64,000 nt of DNA from Fusarium oxysporum f. sp. lycopersici 4287. Its lineage: Eukaryota > Ascomycota > Sordariomycetes > Hypocreales > Nectriaceae. Of the stretch, positions 1 through 10,026 are shown in pieces. Position numbers and translations under genes: made by a program. The notes under the pieces were generated by a model. It searched no databases, had not been told where the DNA came from, and saw nothing but the letters and a program-made list of their open reading frames with translations. The stretch lies in assembly GCF_000149955.1 (NCBI RefSeq), contig NC_030991.1, positions 3,404,385-3,468,384 on the forward strand, in the 5' to 3' direction. Position 1 is the stretch's first letter. Each line of letters opens with the position of its first letter.

Positions 1-994
1 ATCCATATGTGGATTTCGTGGTATGGATTTGGACCCTGGGCAGGACACCAACTCGCAGGCCGAGCTGGCTCGAGGGCGACCAGACCGTAACCGGCAGCTT
101 CCTGCTCGATTTAGGGATTGCGAGACGGATATCCATCCGCGAAAGTCCAGGCAAGGCCCCTTGTCAGATCGTGGCTCGAGACAATGCGATGATGGATCAG
201 GCAAGCCATCAGGATCATTAGGAATCGATGACATGGGAAAGGATCACCGACACTATTTAAGACTGTCCATCATGACTGCCTGGCAGAAACTAAACGAGTA
301 CTACACCAAGCTTGGAGACTCGCCGTTGTTCGCTGCATCCATCATCCTCCACCCATCACTCGGTATGAACTATCTGGAGGTGAACTGGGCGTCGGAAGAG
401 CAGCTTGTGTGGGTGAGGGATGCCAAAATTGGACTATCTGACTACTTGGACCGTTGGTACCACTGCAACCGGCCGGTGGATGAGCAGCAGAAGATGATCA
501 TGGACACATCGACATCCTTAAGCGTACCAAGGACGACAACTGAAGTTAGCGTGTTCAAGCAATGGATTAAAAGCAGGACAGCGAAGACCACGGTGATGGG
601 AAGCGAGCTTGAGCGGTATCTGCGGCTAGAGCCGCAAGAGACTGAGGATCCAATCGAGTGGTGGATGGCTCACCAGGGACAATTCCCGATGATCAGCCAA
701 TTGGCTCTCGATATACTCGCGATACCGGCGATGGCGACTGATTGCGAGTGGTCGTTCAGCCTAGCCAAGCTAACGCTGACGACGCAGAGGCTTTCGATGA
801 CGACGGAAACGCTGGAGAAGTTACAATGCCTTAAGAACTGGGTCAGACATGGTGCGGTGAAGCTAGGGGCGACAATAGGTGGGGGGAGGAGGTCCAATGG
901 GAGATTGGAGATGTTAGCATGGAAGCATAGAGAGTCAGATTTGAAATATTTGAAATATTTGAATAAATATTTCAAACAACAAATCCAGTCTTGA
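1..994 (+). CDS. hAT transposase, C-terminal part (hAT1), 5' end outside window
   Basis: Carries the C-terminal half of a fungal hAT (Ac-like) transposase, which cuts and pastes its own element. From about position 250 the frame reads like the family: a helical stretch around LNEYYTKLGDSPLFAASIIL, then the C-terminal dimerisation block near 655-850 with EWWMAHQGQFP, LALDILAIPA, TDCEWSFSLAK and LQCLKNWVRHG. The frame is open back to position 23, but the first 70 or so residues do not resemble hAT proteins, so the N-terminal half is missing, outside the window or replaced. No Met near the true domain boundary can be trusted as a start. Downstream lie AT-rich subterminal repeats. Assignment to hAT is firm; whether the copy is functional cannot be judged. 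Confidence 0.8.
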   Translation, partial: SICGFRGMDLDPGQDTNSQAELARGRPDRNRQLPARFRDCETDIHPRKSRQGPLSDRGSRQCDDGSGKPSGSLGIDDMGKDHRHYLRLSIMTAWQKLNEYYTKLGDSPLFAASIILHPSLGMNYLEVNWASEEQLVWVRDAKIGLSDYLDRWYHCNRPVDEQQKMIMDTSTSLSVPRTTTEVSVFKQWIKSRTAKTTVMGSELERYLRLEPQETEDPIEWWMAHQGQFPMISQLALDILAIPAMATDCEWSFSLAKLTLTTQRLSMTTETLEKLQCLKNWVRHGAVKLGATIGGGRRSNGRLEMLAWKHRESDLKYLKYLNKYFKQQIQS

Positions 995-1065
995 GAGTTA
1001 TCAAATATCTCAAATATGACCCCGGATTTGATTTGTTTGATTTGAGGGCAGCGCTGGAGGGCACG
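928..1065. repeat. hAT1 subterminal repeats
   Basis: Repeated TTGAAATAT / ATATTTCAAA and TTTGATTTG words in both orientations directly follow the hAT1 stop region. Such short clustered motifs are typical transposase-binding repeats near hAT ends. I could not fix the terminal inverted repeat. Confidence 0.4.
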
Positions 1066-1195
1066 GGAGCGTATATATCTGAATGGCTTGTTGTTTGAAA
1101 CCTTCTAAGTGTTAAAAGATATATGTATTTTGGCGTGCGGTAGACAAAGCAGAGCCTTTTCCTTTGGTAAGAGTTCTCTATTTCCACATCAAATA

Positions 1196-4033
1196 CTATC
1201 GTGAAGATATATAATGTACTTCAAGATCCCTCTCGGCGGCATCCCAGATATCTTGCATGCCTCGCCGCCTAGAGAAGGGCTGCTTTGCCATCTCTATCCT
1301 TACATTCTGCTCAACGCTCTCGTCCTCAGCCTTATCCCAGTCAAGATAACTCATCATCTCCTCCTTAGTCCACTCTCTCATGTTAGTTCCGGCCCTACAA
1401 CGCCTCCCCATTTGCTTATAGTCAAGGCACCAGTTATATTCCGCTTTGCTATAGCGTTGAGGCAACCCCATAGCCCTCCGATACTGCTGGTTAGTCTTGA
1501 GGCCCCCTTGAGGCAGTGTAGCATACCAAGCTTCTCGTGCTTCCTTATATCGTTGGAAAATAGCACGGGGGTCATCAGGTTGTAATACAGGCACACGTGG
1601 TGTAGTAATAGCTGCCGATTTAGCTGTTGGAGGAGATACCATATGTGTTGTTGTGTGTGTCGTCATATGCGTTGTTGTATAAGCTACAATCTCGGATATA
1701 ACGGAGACTCCTGATGGGGATGATGGGGATAGCGAGCGGGTTACAGAGCGAGTAGCTGTATGTGTTAATGTGTGCGTTGTCGTGGTGATCGGAGGGGGGG
1801 GGCTCCAATAGATCTTCGTATCGCAATGGGCACGCTTTCGATGTCATCTTATGGCCATAGTTATGGCATCTCGAGCATTTTGGCAGTGCCCTTGGCTGTG
1901 ATGCCTTTTCAATGGCTTCGAAGGCAGAAGGCTCACGCTGCGTGCTTGACGATGGCAGTGTCGAATTAGCTGCTAGGCGATCAAATAGCTTGCGAGGCTC
2001 GACAATAAAAGCTGGGGGGGTTCCTGAGCGTTGGAGGTGCCAATGTGAATGGAAATGGTATAGTTGAAGGGGCAGACCTCGCGCCAGTAAAGGCTGAAGG
2101 TTATGAGCGCAAGGTAGACTGAGAGTCTTTGCGAAGACCCCTGTACACGCGGGAATCTCCTTTAATAGCCGTGCCCGTTGACCATCAACCTTCCGCAGGG
2201 CTTCGTGTGAGATCCAGCCGCGGATATTGCCATATAACACCCCAGATATATCGAGAGGTGTGGTGATCTGCTGCTTGGCCTGGTTGGCCTTGAGCTCGGA
2301 AAGCTGATTCGATAGAACAAGCTTGATGATCCTCCAGGCCTCAAAGAGGTCAACTTGAGAGTGTTTCAAATGACTCTTAATGAGCTGATGAATGCCCTCG
2401 GCCCGAGAGGTAACAAATTGCTCGAAGTGAAGATGTTGGTGAACCCAAGCCTTGACGAATCTCTGCTTATGGGGATCTAGCCAGGTCTCCAAGATATAGC
2501 CTACTTCTTCAACGTGCATAGGAAGGTAATGCTTCTTCCACTTCTTAAGCCTCTCGTTGTATATATCTTCAGTTGGTGAGGCAACAATCCCATGCCATAG
2601 GTCATAGAATTGCTTCCACTCTTCTTGCCCCTTAGGGCTGCCCTTATGTCGAGTAAATATAGGCATACAATGTGTCAGGACGGCCTTATTAATATCCCAT
2701 AGGCATAAGAGTAAGGCTGGCTCAGGGAAGCAAGAAGAAGAGGAAATGGCATTTATACAAGCAAGGCAGCGATCTGTGAGTATTACAGAAGGAATAGCTA
2801 CCCCGTGAAGCTCATACATATGCCTCAACCGTTCAAGAGCCCAGATGAAGTCATTCTCTTCCTCGCCGCTAAGGAAGGCAAATGCAATACAGAAGGATCG
2901 TTGACAAGCATCAATACCAACTATATCGAGAAGGGGCATCTTGTACTTATTGGTCTTATACGTACAATCCAATAGAAGCACTTCAGGATATAATTTGAGG
3001 TATTCCAGTGACTGCGGATGTGCAAATAATACTGCTGTAACTCTGCCACCCTCGTCGAGGCGAATCTCGCTCCAGAAGCCCTCGCTATTGAGCAGCGCTC
3101 GCAATAGTCCAGACCATTTGGACTATTAGTCCAGACTGCAATCCAAAATCAACAATCAATCCACGACGGGCGTTCGTGGATTGACGGCTAGGATGATGCG
3201 TCCCTTGAAACGAGCCGTGTTGATCGGATCGCACCAATAAATTGATCGGAAATATCCAAAATAAAATGGTTGGTACAGCAACAATCATGGGTGCCCTGGT
3301 TTTGTAACACCATACCAACAACCTAGCGTTCTTAGCGTCCACACCGGGCGTCCGTATTCCCTGCCCTGATCTACAGTCTGGACTAACAGTCCAAATGGTC
3401 TGGACTATTGCGAGCGCTGCTATTGAGCTGATCAGCAAGGGCATGTATGTTGCTTTGACCCTTGGCAAGATCCCGTTTGCCTCGTGCAATGCAGTTATAG
3501 ATATCTTGCTGTGTGGCAAGTGTATCTGAAGTCGTGCGCAAATAGGATCTGATCTCCTTAGGCGCAATACCGGCGTTGGCGAGCTGGTGGACTGTTGATT
3601 CATCTGAGCTTGACAATTGACGATGTACTGGATGTGCCACTTGGTGGAAACTTGGTTCATGATTGTGTTGATCGAAGCCAGGGCCGGGACGATGCCTCAG
3701 GCTCCATTGAGTCCCGCATAGGCTCTCCTTTGCTATCACAGAGAAGAGGCATCCCGTACGACGTGATGCAGTCTTGCGTATCCGTTTCTTAGGGGATGTA
3801 GAAGGGGCACGCCCTCCTCCGCGGTCACATATAAAGGTAACCCTAACTCTCCCATTGGTAGTCTTACAAGACCTTTGGGAGATAAAGGCGTAGCCTCGTG
3901 GCGCTGCCCAAGCGTTAATTGCTCTTACTAGTTCCTCTCGTGAGCTAAATTCGCCTTCAGGAGGAAGAACATCCCTGGGGAAGCCATGAGAGTCACCAAT
4001 TGGATCCATTATAGCAGAAGCAAGGCGCGGCAA
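1196..4033 (-). pseudogene. Mutator-like (MULE, Hop-like) transposase, interrupted and frameshifted
   Basis: Read on the minus strand from the ATG at 4033. The N-terminal part (4033-3419) has a FAR1/WRKY-GCM1-type zinc-binding region (about residues 30-115). The MULE DDE core follows in 3093-1900: first Asp in LLDCTYKTNKYKMP, second Asp in VILTDRC, Glu in SRAEGIH. A CCHC-like knuckle (CSRCHNYGHKMTSKAC) comes next, then a basic C-terminal region ending at 1196. Two breaks are visible. A 325-bp MITE sits at 3094-3418 with the reading frame matching on both sides. A frameshift lies at a nine-base G run near 1794-1802, after which the correct frame continues at 1196-1666; the homologous fragment at 55679-56530 reads straight through there. 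The domain set resembles Fusarium Hop, but this is recognition, not an alignment. Confidence 0.85.
3094..3418. mobile_element. 325-bp MITE inside the MULE gene
   Basis: Imperfect terminal inverted repeats of about 45 bp start AGCGCTCGCAATAGTCCAGA and end with the complement. The insert is flanked by a perfect 10-bp direct repeat, GCTATTGAGC at 3084-3093 and 3419-3428. A 9-11-bp target duplication is characteristic of Mutator-type elements, so this is probably a non-autonomous MULE derivative. It contains no coding sequence I can recognise. Confidence 0.85.
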
Positions 4034-4616
4034 TAAGAATTAATACCGTAGAAGCGGTTGATTGCTAAATATGGGGTTAATCTGCGGTGTATGGCCGCTT
4101 TGCAATTAGGCCACATATGCCTCTTACATAACGGGATCTGTCGCACTGAGCGTGCTTAAAGGGTTAGAGTGAATATGATGAGCAGCAGCAAATGTGTTGA
4201 TTGATTGTCTTAAGTTCTCTCTTGTGCGGGGTATTCCATCCCGCAGAGTTACTTAAAGCATACAGCTAGATTACTAATGCCTACCCTGCGACAGGATCTT
4301 ATTTGTACGCCTCGAGCGTACAGTATATCACGTGACCTTATTTGTACGCTCGAGCGTACATGTATGAGGGGCCGTATTTCAACCTGCGCTTAGTCATCAT
4401 TCATGAAATTCGCGCGCCCGGGCGCGCGATTGGTCTCATTCAACTTATAATAAAATTAAAGAAAATTATGATAAGAAAATTAAGATCATAGGCATATTTA
4501 TGATGCTATTACATATTACATACAGAATTTTTATAATGTAATATGAATGAAATGTTAGGTTATTATAGAAAACGTAAAGAAATCTAAATGCGCATCCGGG
4601 CGCGCGTGTAGCGGGC
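4034..4616. other. Non-coding stretch upstream of MULE, with a duplicated palindrome
   Basis: No gene seen. A motif TTATTTGTACGC(C)TCGAGCGTACA occurs twice about 40 bp apart near 4299-4362, each copy itself palindromic around CTCGAG. A perfect GC palindrome, GCGCGCCCGGGCGCGC, lies near 4412-4427. These may be MULE terminal or binding sequences; that is a guess. Confidence 0.4.
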
Positions 4617-4700
4617 GCCCTCCATGGAATGGATGGAAATGGATGCACGGACCATCCATTTCCACGCCGTGGATACGTGGACGGTGGACGTGGAATGGAT
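4617..4700. repeat. TGGAT-rich inverted-repeat block
   Basis: Dense TGGAT, TGGAA and ATCCA words in both orientations abut the truncated pogo remnant. A similar block occurs at 40640-40823, again at a pogo break point. Confidence 0.35.
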
Positions 4701-4985
4701 CGCCAGCCTGTTGATCGGTTAGTTGTAGACCGATTAAAGTACTTTAGCCACTCAAGGCCCAGTTCGTTATTTGTCCAGCCATTTTGGCTCATTATCTGTT
4801 CTTCTAGATCAGATAGTTTGCGTGATTTCGGGATAGTGTCGCGCTGGGAAAGAATGCCTTGCTGCCGACGCCAAAGGGTTGTAAGGCTAACTTTGTAGAT
4901 TTTTGCGGCGCGTCGGAGACTTGGTTTTGGGTCATTTTGAAGAGCTTAAATAGCAAGCAGGATATCAGCTTCTTTATTTAACTGT
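4700..4985 (-). pseudogene. pogo/Fot-like transposase remnant with internal deletion
   Basis: Read on the minus strand, a psq-type helix-turn-helix comes first (RRAAKIYKVSLTTLWRRQQG), then SDLEEQI. This is joined directly to NGWTNNELGLEWLKYFN, which is the DDE-domain segment around the second catalytic region in Fot/pogo transposases. The roughly 150-200 residues expected between them are absent and there is a stop early in the frame, so this is an internally deleted relic. The same DDE segment, as NGWTDNHIAVEWLK, occurs in the fuller copy at 40824-41772. Confidence 0.7.
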
Positions 4986-5029
4986 CACATATTGGGTGGT
5001 TGAGAATCAATTGATCAACTAGAAATGAT

Positions 5030-5090
5030 GTAGGTTGAGGGATTTTTGTTCCACTCGCTTGTCTGTTTCACTCGCTTATCATGTAGGTTA
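5030..5090. repeat. Possible pogo-type terminal region
   Basis: Tandem CCACTCGCTTGTC / TTCACTCGCTTATC words end in ATGTAGGTTA. The layout resembles the TIR of the MITE at 10027-10465 (CACTCACTT repeated, ending at CACGT) and the pogo ends near 18140 and 42075. It probably belongs to the relic at 4700-4985. Confidence 0.35.
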
Positions 5091-5580
5091 AAATAGCTTA
5101 ATGTATCTTATGCTCCTAGAGGGAACCTAAGCGGCCATATGGTTGCCAGCCAGAATATCCATTAAGTTAAATTAAAATCCCAACCCTTACACCCAAGAGA
5201 TGGGTATTACTTGAAGCATCCATCCGATGCTCTGTCGCCCTTTATACAACAGCTATCGGCTTCGGAGTTAGGTTTCGGGTCTTGCAGAAGGTCGTAACAG
5301 GTTCGATAAAATTCGGGGCCATTGATTGCCACATCGGTCTTTTCACACTAGAATATCCAATAAGTTGCCGCACCTAATTGTTGACCGACGATATCATACC
5401 CATATATCCCCATTTTTGTAGATGGCTATAGTAAGTCAGCAAGTGCCACTCGTATAAACATAAAACCTCTTACATATCGCGCGGTGTTTACCACTGCCGC
5501 AGGCCTTGATCGTGGCACAGTCATTGGGGGTTCCCGTGCTAGGGTATTTCATACATCGGCACTGGTCCCAGTCTTCTGCC
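5091..5580. other. No recognisable feature
   Basis: I see no open frame, repeat or RNA gene that I can support in this stretch. Confidence 0.5.
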
Positions 5581-5687
5581 GAGGCAGTAGTTAAGTACCT
5601 AGAAGCTTAATTAGATATCGAGCAAATGGGGTTCGAATCTACTCTTTACAGCAAAACCATTGCAAGTGCGGGATTCATGGTTGGTAA
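5581..5687 (+). repeat. 107-bp direct repeat, left copy
   Basis: Matches 8080-8186 over the full 107 bp with two mismatches and the same orientation. Both start GAGGCAGTAGTTAAG and end at TTCATGGTTGGTAA. A box-B-like GGTTCGAATC lies inside, but no tRNA fold is present. The pair brackets the hAT at 5826-7903. Confidence 0.85.
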
Positions 5688-5825
5688 AATGGGTTCCATA
5701 ATAATCCTAATAGGGGAATTTGTGGGTCATATTATACAAATACGGGGGGCTGTACAAAAACTCCGTTGGCTGAGCAGCTCAACACACTCTGCCATTCTCT
5801 CCCGATTGAAGGTATCGCCAAAAAG

Positions 5826-7903
5826 ATGGCGCCCACCCAAGCTAACGCTGCCTTCGTTTGGCGACAGTTTATCGACCTCGGCCGCTCTAACTCCAAGAAA
5901 AGCAAGCGATACAGATGCCGTCACTGCCAAAAAGATTTTGCAGCGACCTCTGTTGGGAGACCGAAAGAGCATCTCGCTGCGTGTGAGAATGGCAAGCCAA
6001 GCAGCGACAAGAGCGTCAAACTCAAGATAACGCTGGCTATCTTCCCTCCTACTCAGAAGCCATACAAAAGAAGATAACCGAGGTCGGAATTCAGCATATC
6101 TCGCAGGACGAGAGTCACAGTTATGCCTATGATGCCGCCGCTGCTGTAATCGCCGGTGGTCGGCCCTTCAGCCTCTTCGAGAGCCGCCGTTGGCGTTATT
6201 TCTTCACTCGCATTAAGCCTGGCTGGAAGCCTCCTAGCCGCGCCGCCATCACGAGAATTCTTCCCGACTTCTATCAGGAACTCTATGACGAGGTTTTCAA
6301 ACGCATTACCAGCTTTGAATGGCTCAACATCATATTTGACGCTTCAGATAATGTCTCGGGTCACAGAATCGTTAATATCTCGGTACAGCTACCAGACGGC
6401 CCAGCCTTCTACTGGAAAACGTTTGACACGGGAGACGAACAGCACACAGCGGAGAATTGGGTGAAGCTGATATGGGGAGAAATGCAGCAACTGTGCGGCG
6501 GTGATCTCTCCAGAATCAATTCTATCTGTACAGATACCGAAAACACGATGCGCTCTGTACACGGCTTGCTAGGGAGATTCCCAGAGCTCTCACATATCAA
6601 CTTCTCTCTATGCGATTCTCACGGCCTTCAGCTTCTAATTAAAGATATCCTTCTTCTTCCATTCTTTGAGGATCTCTGTAATAACGTCAGCACCCTTCTC
6701 AAGTTCTTCTCACGGTCTAAATTACAATTGCAAAGATTGAGAATGTGCCAACGCACAAGGTGGAACGGAGTAACTCGCGCGCTGATCAGAAGGTAACGGT
6801 AAATCGTTAGCTGTGACTGAGAAATCGATATACTAACTCGCTCGTTCCGAATAGCATAATTACACGCTGGGGTTCTCAGTACAATTCTTTCTTCTCCCTC
6901 CTCCGTTCTCGAGACCCTGCCAGAGACTGGTCTATTCGAAAAGACGTACGGGATGAGCTGCGATCTCAAGATTGCCCCGTTCTCCTGCCCGAAGCGGTTC
7001 GAATCATCAAAGACAACAGCTTCTGGCTAAAACTGGAGGCTGCGATCGCTGTGCTAAAACCCGTGAACGAATTTCAACACGCTTCCGAGGCTGATGGGGC
7101 GGGAATCGCACACGTTGTAAATCGCTGGCTGCAAATCAAAAGCAAATGGTCTGAGATGGGAGAGGCTGATCAGTTTCCTGATATTCCGTGGGACGACATT
7201 GACGCTATATTCAAAGCCCGGCTCGATAAGCAGACGTACGATATACATTGGATCGCCGATGCCCCTCCGGCCTGATACAACAGGTCCAAATTCGAAACTG
7301 CCGCCTAGCGTCTTTGCGCGCGTACAAGAGTATATGCAGAAACAGCTGAAAAACGACGACGAATATCACCGTGCCCTTTCCGAATTCACACACTTCCGAA
7401 TGCGTACAGGCGGCCCAGACGGCTTGTTTAATAAGCACAGCGCTGTATACGATGATGGCTTCAAGCCAGCAATGGCGTGGCAGTGCCTCCTCAACCAGGG
7501 CTCGATTCTGGCTAGAGTAGCCGTGAAGGTAATGAACACGCTTGCGAACTCTGTGCCCTCAGAACGAAGTTTCTCTGCTATTAATTTCATACACACGAAA
7601 GCTCGAAATCGCCTTACGCCCATGCACGCTGACATGCAGGCTTTCATTTTTATGAACGACCGCGTATTAGATCGCCTTAAGGATCAGAAGTACGCCCATA
7701 AAAAGCGCTGGGCGGATCTTGAGGAGAAGGACTGGCTAGGACTCGAAGATTCATATCTCGAGTTATTTGTGAATGCGCAGGGCAAGAAGGTCTGGATGGA
7801 TGGTGTGATGGCCTCCACCAGTGGAGATTTTGAGTGGGAGGGTGTATTACAGTCGACGGGTGATATATTGGGGGTTGGCACTGAGGTGGAATCAGAGGTT
7901 TGA
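5826..7903 (+). pseudogene. hAT transposase (hAT2), two frameshifts
   Basis: Starts at the ATG at 5826. A BED-type zinc finger (YRCRHCQKDF...HLAAC) lies in the first 55 codons. The frame then shifts near 6026 into a long open stretch holding the RNase-H-like hAT core: FDASDNVSGHRIVNISVQ, CTDTENTM, SLCDSHGLQLLIKDIL. An intron at 6793-6854 (donor GTAACG, branch ATACTAAC, acceptor ATAG) is required to reach ITRWGSQYNSF. A second shift near 7262 leads to the C-terminal dimerisation block (SVPSERSFSAINFIHTKARNRLTP), stop at 7903. Same subfamily as hAT6 at 13776, which has an intron at the equivalent site. Broken by the two shifts, so probably inactive. Confidence 0.85.
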
Positions 7904-7984
7904 GGCCAAAATGGCAGAAGACGAGGACCGTGAGAAGCCTACTAAGTTACCAGTATTACCTAAAAAGGAAGGGGGACATTTGTA

Positions 7985-8062
7985 TGGTACATATTTGTAC
8001 GTACAATAAGGTTGTACGTACGTACAGCGGCTAAAATACAGTACGTACGTACGTACGTGTAC
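7985..8062. repeat. GTAC-rich palindromic tract
   Basis: Runs of (GTAC)n such as GTACGTACGTACGTACGTGT occur three times within 80 bp just after hAT2. They may be subterminal sites of hAT2 or a simple repeat. Confidence 0.5.
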
Positions 8063-8079
8063 AAGAAATTGCATCACTA

Positions 8080-8186
8080 GAGGCAGTAGTTAAGTACCTA
8101 AAAGCTTAATTAGAAATCGAGCAAATGGGGTTCGAATCTACTCTTTACAGCAAAACCATTGCAAGTGCGGGATTCATGGTTGGTAA
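8080..8186 (+). repeat. 107-bp direct repeat, right copy
   Basis: Partner of 5581-5687 with two mismatches. The sequences diverge abruptly on either side of both copies. Confidence 0.85.
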
Positions 8187-8537
8187 CACGGGAAGGTAGC
8201 GTATTGAAGTTCAGGCTTCACGGAGATAACTATCGAGTCTTTCCGATATTTTCTGAACTGGGTCGTATCTACCGTATATCTAACCAACGGATCAGACGTG
8301 CGGCAAGGAGAAGTGTTTCCCTTTGTGAGGTAATATATGTTCGTCGCTTAGGATTAAACTCCAGCGATAGAGTAATAGTTGGGCAGAACGCAGGTTTCTC
8401 TTCCTTTAAGTACTTAAAGCACATTGATAATCCATATATTATTAATAACCCTGTTATAGTATACCGTGTGGTGCAATAAGTTTGAGGATCTTTGAAGGTC
8501 GTGTTCATCTGCCGATTTGATTTATCTGCCGGTCTTA

Positions 8538-8811
8538 CAGTGGGATGCAAAAANNNNNNNNNNNNNNNNNNNNNNNNNNNNNNNNNNNNNNNNNNNNNNN
8601 NNNNNNNNNNNNNNNNNNNNNNNNNNNNNNNNNNNNNNNNNNNNNNNNNNNNNTCAGGGGTAGCTTGTCAGGTCCTCAATACCTTATATTACACCTAAAT
8701 CAGGGGGGTTACATAGTATCAAGTACCTAAGCTAAGCTAAGCTACTAACTAGAGAAGCTAGGGCCGATCAACGCGACTTTCACACCTGCGAATACTTTTT
8801 GCATCCCACTG
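8538..8811. mobile_element. mimp (type a), contains assembly gap
   Basis: TIRs CAGTGGGATGCAAAAA (8538-8553) and TTTTTGCATCCCACTG (8796-8811), flanked by TA at 8536-8537 and 8812-8813. Internal sequence TAGCTTGTCAGGTCCTCA matches the mimp at 19476-19691. It is inserted in the left arm of the foldback element. 100 Ns fall inside, so the true length is unknown; the sister copy is about 216 bp. Confidence 0.85.
8554..8653. other. Assembly gap (100 N)
   Basis: Run of exactly 100 N, the conventional size for a gap of unknown length. Confidence 0.99.
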
Positions 8812-8930
8812 TATGTACTAGTATTTAGGTTAAAGCGGCAGAACTACCTTTGACCTGTATTCTTTTAGTGTTTCGGCATATAGTTTAAGCTTTCATTCAT
8901 ATTACAGTGGGGAGCAATAATGTCAGATAT

Positions 8931-9122
8931 TAAGGTGAATTGTGTCTCTTCATTCTGTCGCAATCGAAGGACTATTGAGACCTTATATCTTCGACTGGTT
9001 CCTTCTAGGACTTGAGTCCTAGAAAGTCCTAGATGAAAGTCCTACGATCTAAGTTTAGGACTCCAAACTTTAATCCTGAACCTTAATCCTGAAGTTGAGG
9101 GTGAACCCTCCAATATTCAACA
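8931..9122 (-). mobile_element. Solo LTR of the Copia family
   Basis: 192 bp from TGTCAGATATTAAGG to CATTCAACA-type end (here ATATTCAACA), matching the 206-bp LTRs at 49468 and 54457 apart from a small deletion. It is flanked by a 5-bp duplication AATAA (8926-8930 and 9123-9127), so this is a clean insertion followed by LTR-LTR excision. Confidence 0.9.
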
Positions 9123-9298
9123 AATAAGTTTGAGGATCTCTGAAGGTACCGAAGCAGCCCGTCTAGCCGGATTAGATCCTTGTTACATATCTGTCGGTCG
9201 TGTTCATCTGCCGATTTTATTTATCTGCCGGTCTTATGTACTAGTATTTAGGTTGAAGCGGCAGAACTACGGATACTTCAGTCTGGATTCAAAACTTA

Positions 9299-9521
9299 CA
9301 GTGGGATGCAATAAGTTTGAATACCTTTTGAAGTACTGATACCCCCTGTCTAGCCTATTTGGAGTTCAGCCTGCTTCTAATCTGAGGAAGAAGCTCGATC
9401 TAGCCAATCAGTATATACTTATTCGCCGTGCAACAACTGATATGCAGGTGGTAGCTGTCTCAAAGAGGCTAGCGGCAAAAGAAGATACACGCTCGGTATT
9501 CAAACTTATTGCATCCTACTG
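9299..9521. mobile_element. mimp (type b), 223 bp
   Basis: Left TIR CAGTGGGATGCAATAAGTTT; right TIR AAACTTATTGCATCCTACTG with one change. TA on both sides (9297-9298, 9522-9523). Same length and sequence family as the mimp at 44842-45064. Inserted into the right TIR of the element at 8915-9533. Confidence 0.9.
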
Positions 9522-9757
9522 TATTGCATCCCACTGTAATATGAATGAAAGCTTAAACTATATGCCGAAACACTAAAAGAATACAGTACAAGTCAAAGGT
9601 AGTTCTGCCGCTTTAACCTAAATACTAGTACATAAGACCGGCAGATAAATAAAATCGGCAGATGAACACGACCGACAGATATGTAACAAGGATCTAATCC
9701 GGCTAGACGGGCTGCTTCGGTACCTTCAAAGATCCTCAAACTTATTGCACCCCACTG

Positions 9758-10024
9758 TAGATATCTACCTGATATAGCTAGTCAGGCTTCTGACAGGGCT
9801 AGAGCGAAAAGGCAGATACTTCATCTTGGATTCAAACTTATTGCACACCACTGTACTTCGGCTTATAGTTTAAGCTTTTATTTTTACCACAGTAGGAGTA
9901 GTCGGCCTAGCCAGATCCGATTCTTATTATAAATCTGCCGAATTCTTCTGCCGGTCTTATATACTAGTATTTAAGTTCAAGCGGCAGAATTATCTTTAAT
10001 AATACAACCGACAGGTATATGGTA
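9758..10024. repeat. Decayed mimp/foldback-related sequence
   Basis: Contains a further end TTATTGCACACCACTG at 9838-9853 and degenerate versions of the foldback arm, for example TTATAGTTTAAGCTTTTA and CTGCCGGTCTTATATACTAG. Older copies without clear boundaries. Confidence 0.55.
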
Positions 10025-10026
10025 TA

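Larger units (their letters stand above)
8915..9533. mobile_element. mimp-like element interrupted by a solo LTR and by a second mimp
   Basis: The left TIR CAGTGGGGAGCAATAA starts at 8915. The right TIR ends at 9533 (ATTGCATCCCACTG). TA lies at 8913-8914 and 9534-9535. Subtracting the two inserts and their duplications leaves about 197 bp, a normal mimp size. Its left half matches the foldback arms and its right half (GGATACTTCAGTCTGGATTC) differs. It sits in the central TA of the foldback element. Confidence 0.8.
8465..9757. mobile_element. Long-palindrome (foldback) impala/mimp-like element, host of a nest
   Basis: The left arm (8465-8914) and right arm (9534-9757) are inverted copies of each other. 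They include GTTTGAGGATCTTTGAAGG at the outer side and GCTTTCATTCATAT at the centre. The right terminus reads TTATTGCACCCCACTG (9742-9757), an impala/mimp TIR. The left terminus is mutated (GTGTGGTGCAATAAG). Joined across the central insertion the middle reads CATTCATATTAATATGAATG, itself a palindrome with a TA target in its centre. No transposase is encoded. The left arm lacks about 50 bp present in the right arm. Confidence 0.7.

Noticed and set aside
5620..5650. GGTTCGAATC as part of a tRNA gene
   Set aside because: The sequence matches a B box, but the flanks cannot form the T stem or acceptor stem and no anticodon arm is visible. Its repeat at 8120-8150 also lacks a fold.
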